Source: Clostridium sp. (GTDB taxonomy: Bacteria > Cyanobacteriota > Vampirovibrionia > Gastranaerophilales > Gastranaerophilaceae). Taken from it: 64,000 nucleotides of DNA. The DNA lies in NCBI GenBank assembly GCA_018362895.1, contig JAHALR010000006.1, forward strand, positions 62,001 through 126,000, read 5' to 3'. Under the pieces are notes generated by a model, which was given only the letters and a program-made list of their open reading frames with translations, was not told where the DNA came from and did not search any database. The translations under genes were made by a program, and so were the position numbers. This document shows positions 8,454 through 16,864 of the stretch, in pieces; within the stretch, counting starts at the first letter, position 1; every line of letters starts with the position of its first letter.

Positions 8454-9278
8454 TTAATATAAATTAGTGTTTTTGGTCACAAAGTCAACCACATCAAAGT
8501 CTTTTACTTTTTCTCCGAGCATTTTTACGATGTCAGGCAATACTTTGATATTTTCTTTTACTTTTTCAAGAGGAGTTGATGAATTCACAAATTTGTCCAT
8601 ATAAATATTAAAGTTTGCTTTTAATTTATCGGTGGCAGGTGCCAAATCTGTAAACAAAGCAGTGATTTTTTCAGGTTTTGCATTAGGGTTTACAAATGTT
8701 TTTATCATATCCATAAAGTTTTCTTGTTTTGAATAATCCATTGTATAGCCGCCGTTGAGCGTTTCTTGCGCAATATCGGGAACTATTTTTGCTGTTTCTT
8801 GCATGTGTTTTGCAAGCTCTTTATTTTTGAGAATTCCTCCTGACATCATTCCTAATGCATATTTTGATGTTGTTGAATCAGTATTGTTAATTATTGCATC
8901 CACAAGCTCCATTGCTTCAGGGTTTGTTTTAGAGGCTTCAATCATATCTTTAACAATTACTTCTCTGTAACTTACACCGTTTGTGGTTTTAGCACCAAGA
9001 TTAATGTATGTAGGCAGCATTTCCTTATGAGTAGAAAGTTCCAAAGTATCTGCGATAGTTCCCATGTGTTTCGGGTTTAGTGTTTTAATTTCTTTTGCAA
9101 ATTCCTTCATTTCGGGAATTCTTTGAGTGTAATAGTCAATTGTTTGTACAAGTTCGTCTTTTGTTCTTGTATCAGGTTTTCTCGTTATAGCGCCCATTTG
9201 CTCAAAAGCATCTGTAAAAAGACGATTGACAGGCTTTTTAATTGTTTCTTGTAGTATTTTTGATGTTAATAATCCCAT
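8454..9278 (-). CDS. conserved-looking helical hypothetical protein
   Basis: A 274-residue protein without signal peptide or membrane segment. It appears largely alpha-helical, with Lys/Glu/Met-rich segments and recurring short motifs (TKDELVQTIDYY, DMIEASKTNPEAMELVD, KVKENIKVLPDIVKMLGEKVKDF). I do not recognise the family. The ATG is supported by AGGA 6 bases upstream. It is convergent with tpiA and divergent from the DedA gene. Likely a lineage-specific protein. Confidence 0.7.
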   Translation of the reverse strand: MGLLTSKILQETIKKPVNRLFTDAFEQMGAITRKPDTRTKDELVQTIDYYTQRIPEMKEFAKEIKTLNPKHMGTIADTLELSTHKEMLPTYINLGAKTTNGVSYREVIVKDMIEASKTNPEAMELVDAIINNTDSTTSKYALGMMSGGILKNKELAKHMQETAKIVPDIAQETLNGGYTMDYSKQENFMDMIKTFVNPNAKPEKITALFTDLAPATDKLKANFNIYMDKFVNSSTPLEKVKENIKVLPDIVKMLGEKVKDFDVVDFVTKNTNLY

Positions 9279-9395
9279 TCTTTTCCTGCTTTCATTGTTG
9301 CGTGTCTGTTCTTATAAAACTTGTAATAAAAAAAATTGCTAAATTTTTTTCATTTTCTGTTAAAATTTGTTTGTATAGATAATCAGGATAGAACT

Positions 9396-10016
9396 ATGTT
9401 GGATTCAATTTTAGGACATTTGATAAGCTTTATAGAACATGTTATTACTGCAATGGGTCCGTTGGGTATAAGTCTTTTGATGGCAATAGAGTCGTGCAAT
9501 ATTCCTTTGCCGAGTGAAGCGATTCTTCCTTTTGCTGGGTATCTTGTTTCAAAAGGTGTGTTTAACATCCATGTTGCGGCTTTTGCAGGTGCTTTCGGCT
9601 GTGTTCTTGGTTCTATACCTTCTTATTATCTTGGATATTTCGGAGGAAGAAAGTTCATTGAAAAATACGGAAAATGGTTTCTTGTCAGCAAAAAAGACCT
9701 TGAAGATGCTGATAAATGGGTTGAAAAATACGGTGACTGGGCATTTTTCATTTGCAGAATGCTGCCGGTAATCAGAACTTTTATCTCTCTTCCCGCGGGT
9801 ATTTTAAAAGCCAAAAAGAGATTCTTTTTTACATTCACTTTTCTTGGTTCGCTTATCTGGAGCTATTTTCTTGTGTTTGTCGGTGTGAAAATGGGTCAGA
9901 ATATGGAAGCTTTTAAGCATATCTGGCACAAGTTTGATATATTAATTATTACGGTTTGTTTTGTACTCGGTGTTTTGTATTTGTACAAACATTTTAAACA
10001 TTTGAAAGATTCTTAA
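9396..10016 (+). CDS. DedA-family membrane protein
   Basis: A 206-residue inner-membrane protein of the DedA (SNARE-associated/VTT) superfamily, implicated in other bacteria in lipid-carrier flipping and membrane homeostasis. Characteristic sequences are present: ESCNIPLPSEAILPFAG near the N-terminus (re-entrant loop with the conserved Glu and Pro), GSIPSYYLGYFGGRKF, and CRMLPVIRTFISLPAG with the conserved Arg residues. The ATG at 9396 follows AGGATAG; a longer frame from 9336 is not supported. It is followed closely by manC, whose promoter lies in the last codons of this gene. Confidence 0.9.
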   Translation: MLDSILGHLISFIEHVITAMGPLGISLLMAIESCNIPLPSEAILPFAGYLVSKGVFNIHVAAFAGAFGCVLGSIPSYYLGYFGGRKFIEKYGKWFLVSKKDLEDADKWVEKYGDWAFFICRMLPVIRTFISLPAGILKAKKRFFFTFTFLGSLIWSYFLVFVGVKMGQNMEAFKHIWHKFDILIITVCFVLGVLYLYKHFKHLKDS

Positions 10017-10030
10017 GAATTTTATATAAT
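10002..10030 (+). promoter_or_regulatory. manC: promoter for manC
   Basis: TTGAAA at 10002-10007 and TATAAT at 10025-10030 are separated by exactly 17 bases. The -35 box is inside the last codons of the DedA gene. AAGGAG follows before the manC ATG. Confidence 0.7.
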
Positions 10031-10054
10031 AGCTTTTATTTTAAGGAGTTGAAT

Positions 10055-11518
10055 ATGGCAGGCAGTTTATATGCGTTGATACTTGCAGGCGGTTCCGGAA
10101 GCAGATTGTGGCCTTTGAGCAGAGAGCTTCATCCGAAACAGCTTATGAAGATAGAAGGTGATTATACACTTTTTCAAGCCGCTTTTATCAGGCTTGTGAA
10201 CTGTGTTGACGACAAAAATATTCTGAGCGTAACAAACGTAAAACTTGAGACTCAGGTTAGAACTCAGCTGAAAGAACTTCAGGAAAAATTCTGCCGTAAC
10301 TCTTGCTATCGTGTGGTGACTGAGCCTGAAAGCAAAAACACTGCACCTGCTATTGCTGTCGGGATAAAGTTCATAGAAAAGCTTCAAGATACTGCTTTGG
10401 GTAATTGCATTAAGGAGGATCCTGTTATCATAGCTGTTCCCTCTGATTCGTTAATCGGGGATGAAGAACAATTTGCGCAGGCAATCTCGGAGGCCGTAAA
10501 ACTCGCAAGAGAAAATTACATTGTATGTTTTGGAGTAAAACCGACAAGAGCGGATTCCGGACTTGGATACATAAAAACAAAACGCAATAAGAAAATAAAA
10601 GACATTTCAATGGATTCGCTAAAGGTTGAGTCGTTTATTGAAAAACCAGATAAAGACTCTGCGCAGGAGTTTGTGGATTCGGGGAAATATTACTGGAACA
10701 GCGGAATGTTTGTGTTCAAGTCCTCGGTAATGCTTGCGGAGTTGAAAAAGTATGAGCCTGATATTTTCGATATTATAAAAAATGCTGAAATTTCTTCTCA
10801 GACTCCGACAATATCTTATGCGGATTATGAGAAAATGCCGGATATTTCAATAGATTATTCTGTTATTGAGTCCACAAAAAAACTCGCAATGGTGCCGTTG
10901 GATTGTGAATGGAAAGATGTTGGTTCTTGGGATGGAATTTATGATATTTCCCAAAAAGATGAAAACGGAAACTATCTTATGGGCAATGTTCTTGATTTGG
11001 ACAGCAAAGATTCTATGGTTTATTCAACCTCGAAACTTATTACAACAATCGGACTGGAGAGCACTGTTGTAGTTGAAACAGAGGATGCTGTACTTGTTTG
11101 TGACAGAGAACATTCAAATGATGTTAAAAAAATCGTAAGCCACCTGAAAGAAAGAGGTGAGGATGTACAGCTCACACACCGTACAGTATACAGACCGTGG
11201 GGATATTATACAGTTTTGACTGAAGGAAAGGGCTTTTTGACAAAATGTATTTATGTTAACCCCGGTGCAAAATTGAGTGTTCAGCTTCATCATCACAGAA
11301 GTGAACACTGGGTTGTTGTTGAGGGCAAGGCAATGGTTCTTAAGGGAGAAGAGCTGTTTGAACTTCATAACGGTGAGAGTGTTGACATAGAGGTTGAAGA
11401 GAAACATTCACTTCAAAACCCGTTTGATGAGCCTTTGCAGATTCTTGAGATTCAACAGGGTGATATTCTGGACGAAAACGATATTGTCAGGTTTGAAGAC
11501 ATGTACGGCAGGGTTTGA
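10055..11518 (+). CDS. manC: mannose-1-phosphate guanylyltransferase / mannose-6-phosphate isomerase
   Basis: Bifunctional enzyme family that makes GDP-mannose for surface polysaccharides. The 487-residue product begins with the nucleotidyltransferase signature LAGGSGSRLWPLSR (about residues 8-21) and HPKQ, continues with FIEKPD and YYWNSGMF (sugar-binding region), and ends with a cupin domain containing HHHRSEHWVVVEG, the type II phosphomannose isomerase part. Length is typical of the fused type. The ATG at 10055 is 7 bases after AAGGAG; the TTG at 10049 is too close to it. GDP-mannose likely feeds O-antigen or exopolysaccharide synthesis, but no other sugar-nucleotide genes adjoin it. Confidence 0.94.
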   Translation: MAGSLYALILAGGSGSRLWPLSRELHPKQLMKIEGDYTLFQAAFIRLVNCVDDKNILSVTNVKLETQVRTQLKELQEKFCRNSCYRVVTEPESKNTAPAIAVGIKFIEKLQDTALGNCIKEDPVIIAVPSDSLIGDEEQFAQAISEAVKLARENYIVCFGVKPTRADSGLGYIKTKRNKKIKDISMDSLKVESFIEKPDKDSAQEFVDSGKYYWNSGMFVFKSSVMLAELKKYEPDIFDIIKNAEISSQTPTISYADYEKMPDISIDYSVIESTKKLAMVPLDCEWKDVGSWDGIYDISQKDENGNYLMGNVLDLDSKDSMVYSTSKLITTIGLESTVVVETEDAVLVCDREHSNDVKKIVSHLKERGEDVQLTHRTVYRPWGYYTVLTEGKGFLTKCIYVNPGAKLSVQLHHHRSEHWVVVEGKAMVLKGEELFELHNGESVDIEVEEKHSLQNPFDEPLQILEIQQGDILDENDIVRFEDMYGRV

Positions 11519-11520
11519 TA

Positions 11521-14500
11521 TTAGATGTTTTCGAGAAAGTCTAAAACCAGTTTTTGTTGTATAGCGTGTGCTTGAGCTTGTAAAGCCTGAGCGGTTTCTT
11601 GTAAGAGTGTATACTTGATATATTTTTGTGTTTCAACTGCAATATCAGCATCTGTAACTGTGGAGTATGAAGATTCTAAATTTTCTGTTTTAACAATGTT
11701 TCTGTTGTAAACAGAATCCAGACGTGATAGATATATACCAATATCAGTATTTTTTTCATTAACAGCACTTGATAAAGCTTTCACAGCTTTGAATGCTTCT
11801 TGGGCTGTGTCAGTTGTTGAAAAATCAAGACTGAATTCATCAAAGATAAATGTTGTATCGAAAAAGAGTGCAGCAGTGTCTGAACTGTTTGCTTCAACTT
11901 GAATTCTGATATTAGAAATGTCTTTTGTTATTAATCCTGATATGTTAAAAGGTGGATATGGGTTTGGATCTATTGTGCTGCCACCACCGTGGTCTCCGCT
12001 TTCGCCACCGCCGTGATCACCACCTTCGCCACCGCCGTGATCACCACCTTCGTCACCGCCGTGGTCTCCGCCTTCTCCGCCACCGTGGTCTCCGCCTTCG
12101 TCTCCTCCGTCACCACCTTCGCCGGTGGTGACGGTTTCTGTTGTTGTAGTGATTCCTCCCGAATAAATTGTATCTTTGTCCATGAGTCCGTAAAATTCTG
12201 AAAAACCGCTTGTGTCAGATTTTATGTAAAAAGAATCTAAATTCTTTGAAATTATTTTAATTTTTCCATCTGTTGTAATTTCGACTGTAAAACCTGCATC
12301 TTGGATTTTTAATAAAACATCTGAGCGTGTGTCAGTTGCTGATATGTTGATTTCAGTTCCGTCTGAAAATATCAGAGTACCTGATTTTTGTCCCCAAAAT
12401 GGTGAATCTGAGAAATTTCTTGTGTCCACAGAACCTGTAATTGAGGCATAATTTTCTTGTTCAGATTCTGAACTATCTAAAAATATTTTTTGAATAGGCG
12501 TTTCACCGGAAAAATCCCAAATGTCTTCATCAAATCCCGCAAGTTTAAGTTTTTCTGATAGTGTTGATGGGGTTATACCATTTGTATCATAAATATAACA
12601 CTTATCATGGATATTACTTATACAGTTTGTTTGTCCTGTTGTTTTGATATCCCATATTGAGTTTTTTATTATATTTGTGCTGCTATTTGTCCAGCCAATT
12701 AATCCTCCTGTGTCTTCTTGTCCCTTAATGGTACTTGTAGTTAAACAATCAAAAATATTAGAACCGGTATTCCAACCAATCAGGCCGCCAATTCGCATGT
12801 TGCCGGATACTGAGCCTGATGAAGAGTTATTAAAGAGAATACCTGAGGAATCTTGTCCTATCAGTCCTCCTACTCCATTTTTACCGACAACAGTAGTAGA
12901 AGTGGAACAGTTATAAATATGACCAGAGCTGTTCTCGCCTACAAGTCCGCCGATATTACTACTATATTTTCCTCCTGTGATATTTCCGGAAACATGGCAA
13001 TTGTATATATACATTTCATTTTTTCCGACAAGTCCGCCTGTCCGGCTGTCTCCATTGATGTTTACGTTTGTTAGTATTGTATTTCTAATTTCTCCGTCAG
13101 ACACTCCGAACAATCCTTGATAATAATCGTTGGGATTATTAATAGTCAGATTTGTGATAACATACCCGTTGCCGTCAAATATGCCGGTGAATTCATTGTC
13201 ATTATCACCGATAGCTTCCCAGTTTTCATAAGAGGAGAGGTCTATGTCATCCATGAGGATATATTTGCCTGACAGGTTGTTTCTAATGTTGTACAGGTCT
13301 TCGGCTGTTTCGATGATTGTGTATCCCTTTTTTTTTGCTTCAGATTCTGTAAGTTGTTGAATTTTATTAATAGGGCCTTGTATAGTTGCTTCATTAGGGT
13401 CGTAACCTGCAATTTCACCGGTAGAATAATCTCCTGTGATTTTTGCTGTTGAATAGGTATTTATTATGGAGCCTGAATTCCAACCGACAATACCTCCGAT
13501 GTCCGATTCTCCTGATATAGAGCCTTTTGAAAAACTGTTGTAAATTTTTCCTCCGTTATTATCTCCTATAAGTCCTCCCACATAATTTTTCCCTGTTACA
13601 GTTCCTGTAACATAACAATCAGATATTTCTCCCAGTAAATTATATCCAACGAGTCCTCCCACATAATTGTTTCCTGAAACATTCACATTCTCAAGTCCGA
13701 CATTTCTGATTTCACCTCTGCTCTTACCAAATAAACCTTGATAATTACTGTCGGGTTTATTAATAGTAAGGTTTTTAATAACATACCCGTTGCCGTTAAA
13801 TATGCCTCCGAAGTAATTGTTATCATCACCGATAGCTTCCCAGTTTTCATATGATGATAAATCAATGTCATTCATAAGAATATATTTACCGTACAGCTTG
13901 TTTCTTATATTATTCAGATCCTCAGCTGTTTTTATGATTGTATAACCTTGTGCAAGGGCTTCTTCTTCCGTAAGTTGGTGTGGTTTTGTAATTTCTGGTT
14001 CATATATAATTCTTCCATAGCTCTGGCCCACAAGTTCATTTGTATTGTATCCGTCTGTCGATAATTCTCCTGTTGCATAACAATGTATGACACTGGCAAA
14101 GTCGTTAGATGAATATGGAAAGTTTTCTACAAAAAACTTACCGATGAGTTTACCTGTGTAACTGTTTCCTGTGATGTTTCCTGTTGTGTATGAGTTAAGG
14201 ATACTTGCTTTCTTTAGGTTTCCAACCAGCCCGCCAACATATATATCACCTGTGACATTTCCTGTTGTGTAACTGTTTGCTATATAGTTTTGTGATGATG
14301 TATCCATCTCGCCTATAAGTCCGCCAACATTTTCTTGTCCTGAAACAACAGCTGTTGAAAAACAATCAATTATTGCATTGTATTTATTTGTTCCTATAAG
14401 TCCTCCAACACTTTTTTTCCCTGTTACGGTTCCTGTAACATAACAGTTGTTGATAAAATCACTGGAAGCAGAAGAATTTCCAACAAGTCCTCCCACATAA

Positions 14501-15291
14501 TTGTTTCCTGAAACATTCACATTCTCAAGTCCGACATTTCTGATTTCAGCTTGTGCAGCAGTCCTTCCAAACAATCCCTGATAATCATTGTCGGGATTAT
14601 TAATAGTCAGATTTGTGATAACATACCCATTGCCGTCAAATATGCCGGTGAATTCATTTCCATAATCACCGATAGCTTCCCAGTTTTCATATGATGATAA
14701 ATCAATGTCATCCATGAGAATATATTTGCCTGACAGGTCGTTTCTTATATTGTTCAGATCCTCAGCTGTTTTTATGACTGTATAACCTTGTGCAAGGGCT
14801 TCTTCTTCCGTGAGTTGTGTAATTTCTTGTATGAAGGTAGTGGTTTCTTTTTCTTCTATTATTCCTTTTGATACAATATAGTTGTCCATACCTGTGATTC
14901 TGGCAAAGTCACCCGAAACAGTTATAGTTTCAACTCCATTTGTGCTTGTTACAGTGAATTTTCCGTCTTTTATAGAAGCTGTGATACCCGGGATTGACTG
15001 TGCGTTGATTAGAGAAACGATTTCACCGATAGTTTTGCCTTTTGTGTCTATTTCATTAGCATTTCCAATTTTGATAGAGCCATTTAAAACTAAAGTACTT
15101 TCGCTCAAAGAGCTGTTTTGGCCTTGCATATGAGTATAAGTGATAGTTTCTTTTTTTTGTGTATCGGAAATCGGAGTGGGGCTAGAACTCAAGCTGTGCA
15201 AGGGTTTTGAGGTTCGGGGGGGGGGTGCTGACTGCGGAATTAACACCGGCATAATTGTTTTGGACAGGTGCTTTATCTGCCCCGAAAACAT
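11521..15291 (-). CDS. giant GLUG-repeat flagellin-like protein, C-terminal part (out of frame with its N-terminus)
   Basis: This open frame encodes everything after the N-terminal domain of a flagellin-like protein. From its start it has a Pro/Ser-rich linker, a flagellin hook-IN-type segment (NGSIKIGNANEIDTKG...), three large modules each opening with L-T-E-x-E-A and GYT(V/I)I(K/E)TAEDL and containing GLUG motifs (GGLVG or GGLIG units), a second hook-IN-like segment, a Gly/Asp/His/Glu tandem repeat (DNA 11983-12102) and a genuine flagellin C-terminal helix region (ending AQALQAQAHAIQQKLVLDFLENI-like, about the last 120 residues). Its first residues overlap the N-terminal frame 15182-15694 in another phase and are probably not a real start. 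GLUG repeats are known from secreted and adhesive surface proteins; a filament-forming adhesin is inference. Confidence 0.85.
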   Translation of the reverse strand: MFSGQIKHLSKTIMPVLIPQSAPPPRTSKPLHSLSSSPTPISDTQKKETITYTHMQGQNSSLSESTLVLNGSIKIGNANEIDTKGKTIGEIVSLINAQSIPGITASIKDGKFTVTSTNGVETITVSGDFARITGMDNYIVSKGIIEEKETTTFIQEITQLTEEEALAQGYTVIKTAEDLNNIRNDLSGKYILMDDIDLSSYENWEAIGDYGNEFTGIFDGNGYVITNLTINNPDNDYQGLFGRTAAQAEIRNVGLENVNVSGNNYVGGLVGNSSASSDFINNCYVTGTVTGKKSVGGLIGTNKYNAIIDCFSTAVVSGQENVGGLIGEMDTSSQNYIANSYTTGNVTGDIYVGGLVGNLKKASILNSYTTGNITGNSYTGKLIGKFFVENFPYSSNDFASVIHCYATGELSTDGYNTNELVGQSYGRIIYEPEITKPHQLTEEEALAQGYTIIKTAEDLNNIRNKLYGKYILMNDIDLSSYENWEAIGDDNNYFGGIFNGNGYVIKNLTINKPDSNYQGLFGKSRGEIRNVGLENVNVSGNNYVGGLVGYNLLGEISDCYVTGTVTGKNYVGGLIGDNNGGKIYNSFSKGSISGESDIGGIVGWNSGSIINTYSTAKITGDYSTGEIAGYDPNEATIQGPINKIQQLTESEAKKKGYTIIETAEDLYNIRNNLSGKYILMDDIDLSSYENWEAIGDNDNEFTGIFDGNGYVITNLTINNPNDYYQGLFGVSDGEIRNTILTNVNINGDSRTGGLVGKNEMYIYNCHVSGNITGGKYSSNIGGLVGENSSGHIYNCSTSTTVVGKNGVGGLIGQDSSGILFNNSSSGSVSGNMRIGGLIGWNTGSNIFDCLTTSTIKGQEDTGGLIGWTNSSTNIIKNSIWDIKTTGQTNCISNIHDKCYIYDTNGITPSTLSEKLKLAGFDEDIWDFSGETPIQKIFLDSSESEQENYASITGSVDTRNFSDSPFWGQKSGTLIFSDGTEINISATDTRSDVLLKIQDAGFTVEITTDGKIKIISKNLDSFYIKSDTSGFSEFYGLMDKDTIYSGGITTTTETVTTGEGGDGGDEGGDHGGGEGGDHGGDEGGDHGGGEGGDHGGGESGDHGGGSTIDPNPYPPFNISGLITKDISNIRIQVEANSSDTAALFFDTTFIFDEFSLDFSTTDTAQEAFKAVKALSSAVNEKNTDIGIYLSRLDSVYNRNIVKTENLESSYSTVTDADIAVETQKYIKYTLLQETAQALQAQAHAIQQKLVLDFLENI
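11983..12102 (-). repeat. 24-bp tandem repeat, five copies
   Basis: Five in-frame 24-bp units code for the octapeptides DEGGDHGG, GEGGDHGG, DEGGDHGG, GEGGDHGG and GESGDHGG. Because the unit is a multiple of three, copy-number change would lengthen or shorten the protein without breaking the frame. His/Asp/Glu-rich glycine repeats could bind metal, but this is speculation. Confidence 0.9.
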
Positions 15292-15694
15292 TGATATTGT
15301 TGAATTCTGATTCGTTTTTTATGCGAAACAGTTCATTTAATAAAGTATTTGCTTCTCTTTGTGCCAGACTTTTTGTAGTTTTGTCCATTGTACCGTTTGA
15401 TACTTGTAAGGATAAGTCATTTAGTCTTTCTAAAATTTTATTCATTGCAGTCAAAGAATTTGATGCAGTAGTTAAAAAATTGATGCCTGATACAATATTT
15501 TGGCGGGTAACATACATTCCTCGGATTTGTGAGTTTATATTCTTTGCTATGTAATATCCTGACGGGTCATCTTTTGCTATATTTATTTTTGCGCCTGTGG
15601 ATAATCTTTGAATTGTTTGGTTTATATACGTATTTGCATAGTCAATGTTTCTTTGTGTAATTAAAACATTAGGATTAAAATTGATAGAAATCAC
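15182..15694 (-). CDS. flagellin N-terminal domain, ends in a frameshift at a poly-G tract
   Basis: The 170-residue product is a clear flagellin N-terminal domain: QRLSTGAKINIAKDDPSGY corresponds to the RLSSG...NSAKDDAAG core, followed by SQIRG, a helix with LTTASNSLTAMN, ERLNDLSLQVSNGT and LLNELFRIKNESEFNNINVFG. It begins with GTG, with AGGG 7 bases upstream. After residue 150 the reading frame enters a Pro-rich stretch encoded by C10 (G10 on the plus strand, 15216-15225) and then runs to a stop at 15182. Removing one base (or adding two) in the tract would join it to the 11521-15291 frame and give a protein of about 1,390 residues. As sequenced, the gene is OFF. Confidence 0.9.
   Translation of the reverse strand: MISINFNPNVLITQRNIDYANTYINQTIQRLSTGAKINIAKDDPSGYYIAKNINSQIRGMYVTRQNIVSGINFLTTASNSLTAMNKILERLNDLSLQVSNGTMDKTTKSLAQREANTLLNELFRIKNESEFNNINVFGADKAPVQNNYAGVNSAVSTPPPNLKTLAQLEF
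15216..15225. repeat. G10 homopolymer at the frameshift (candidate phase-variation switch)
   Basis: Ten consecutive G on the plus strand (C10 in the coding strand), in a genome region where G-runs of more than five are rare. The span 11521-15694 is 4,174 bases, one more than a multiple of three, so nine or twelve G would restore one continuous flagellin-like frame. Slipped-strand mispairing at such tracts is the known mechanism of contingency loci. Confidence 0.85.
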
Positions 15695-15778
15695 AATATA
15701 GCCCTATGGTTGTGAATTGTTTATTATATTTTTTATATTCCCGCCCAAAAAAAAAGTGAAACATTTTTTGTTGTATGT

Positions 15779-15784
15779 TATGTT
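15779..15784 (+). promoter_or_regulatory. rlmH: candidate -10 box for leaderless rlmH
   Basis: TATGTT is followed by exactly six bases (CAGAAT) and the rlmH ATG. There is no Shine-Dalgarno sequence. It is the weakest match of the six such sites in this window. Confidence 0.35.
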
Positions 15785-15790
15785 CAGAAT

Positions 15791-16261
15791 ATGAACATCA
15801 AGATTATTGCAGTCGGAAAGTTAAAAGAGAAATATTCAAAAGAAGCAATTGACGAATTTAAAAAACGCCTTGGTGCATATTGCAGTCTTTCTCTGGTTGA
15901 GATTCCCGCTCAGGAGATAAAAGACGATAATCTTGCACAAAAGTATATGGAGCTTGAGGGAGAGAAAATTCTTGCTGCGATAAAGCCTGATGCTTTTGTC
16001 ATAACCCTTGAGATTTTAGGGAAGATGCTTTCTTCTGAGGATTTCGCACAAAAAATTAAAAGTCTTTCCAACGAGGGTCACAATGAAATTGTGTTTGTTA
16101 TAGGCGGAGCAAATGGCCTTTCATCTTCTGTCAGTGCCAGAGCAAATTTCAAGTTGAGTTTTTCAAAAATGACTTTTACTCACCAGCTCATTAGAATATT
16201 TTTGTATGAGCAGATTTACAGGGCTTTTAAAATTATTAACAATGAATCTTACCACAGGTAG
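15791..16261 (+). CDS. rlmH: 23S rRNA pseudouridine-1915 N3-methyltransferase
   Basis: SPOUT-class methyltransferase that modifies position 1915 of 23S rRNA in the assembled ribosome. The 156-residue product has the family's usual length. It begins MNIKIIAVGKLKEKY, and shows FVIGGANGLS and LSFSKMTFTHQLIRIFLYEQIYRA, the knotted AdoMet-binding end typical of RlmH (YbeA). It is divergent from the flagellin-like gene with 96 bases between. No ribosome binding site precedes the ATG; see the -10 box 6 bases upstream. Confidence 0.96.
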   Translation: MNIKIIAVGKLKEKYSKEAIDEFKKRLGAYCSLSLVEIPAQEIKDDNLAQKYMELEGEKILAAIKPDAFVITLEILGKMLSSEDFAQKIKSLSNEGHNEIVFVIGGANGLSSSVSARANFKLSFSKMTFTHQLIRIFLYEQIYRAFKIINNESYHR

Positions 16262-16323
16262 TTTAAAAACCATGTTATGAGGGCATATACATGGTATAAG
16301 GTATAACGAGTGGTCTGTTTCTC

Positions 16324-16806
16324 ATGTCTATAAGTCCCATATCAGCTTCAATGATGTCTATGTATGTCGCAAACAGTGCGGCAGCATCTTCTGCTGAGGG
16401 TAAGGACTATGAATATGAGCTTATAAAACAGCAGCTTCTGGCTATGGGGTTAACAATTACTGGTGACAAAGACACAGACAAAGCAAGACTTGAGACAGCA
16501 CAGCGAATACAGGAAATGATGCAATCTCAAAGCAGTTCGTCATCAAGGCAGTCTATTCCTTTTGATGACATTATGAACACTTTGAATTTGACAGTTACCG
16601 GTGATTTGGACAAAGACTATGATACAACCATAGACAAGCTGGATTACGAAATAGGTATGGCTTATACAGACGAAGAAAAAGAATATTATGAAGCTTTGAA
16701 AGATCAGGTTGAATCAGAGTACAACAGTTCAAAACAAAACAGCATAAGCTATTTTTCGGGTACAAGTCAAATAGCTTCTTTAAACCGATACATGTTAGGT
16801 ATCTGA
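16324..16806 (+). CDS. small Ser-rich hypothetical protein
   Basis: A 160-residue hydrophilic protein. The N-terminus (MSISPISASMMSMYVANSAAAS) is polar and Ser/Met-rich without a hydrophobic signal core. Two related segments, LLAMGLTITGDKDTDKARLE and NLTVTGDLDKDYDTTIDKL, look like a short internal duplication with G-D-x-D-K-D, which could bind calcium but is not a recognised EF-hand. No clear ribosome binding site is visible. A terminator for this gene lies inside the end of the convergent solute-binding gene. Not recognised. Confidence 0.65.
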   Translation: MSISPISASMMSMYVANSAAASSAEGKDYEYELIKQQLLAMGLTITGDKDTDKARLETAQRIQEMMQSQSSSSSRQSIPFDDIMNTLNLTVTGDLDKDYDTTIDKLDYEIGMAYTDEEKEYYEALKDQVESEYNSSKQNSISYFSGTSQIASLNRYMLGI

Positions 16807-16864
16807 TTTACTCCGGCATAATTAATATTTCATATATTTAGTATGCAAATCTACTTAAATCTAT

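Noticed and set aside
15182..15291. Independent start of the 11521-15291 frame at 15291
   Set aside because: The N-terminal residues before the G-tract are the flagellin region in the wrong phase, with no ribosome binding site, so a true start there is unlikely.
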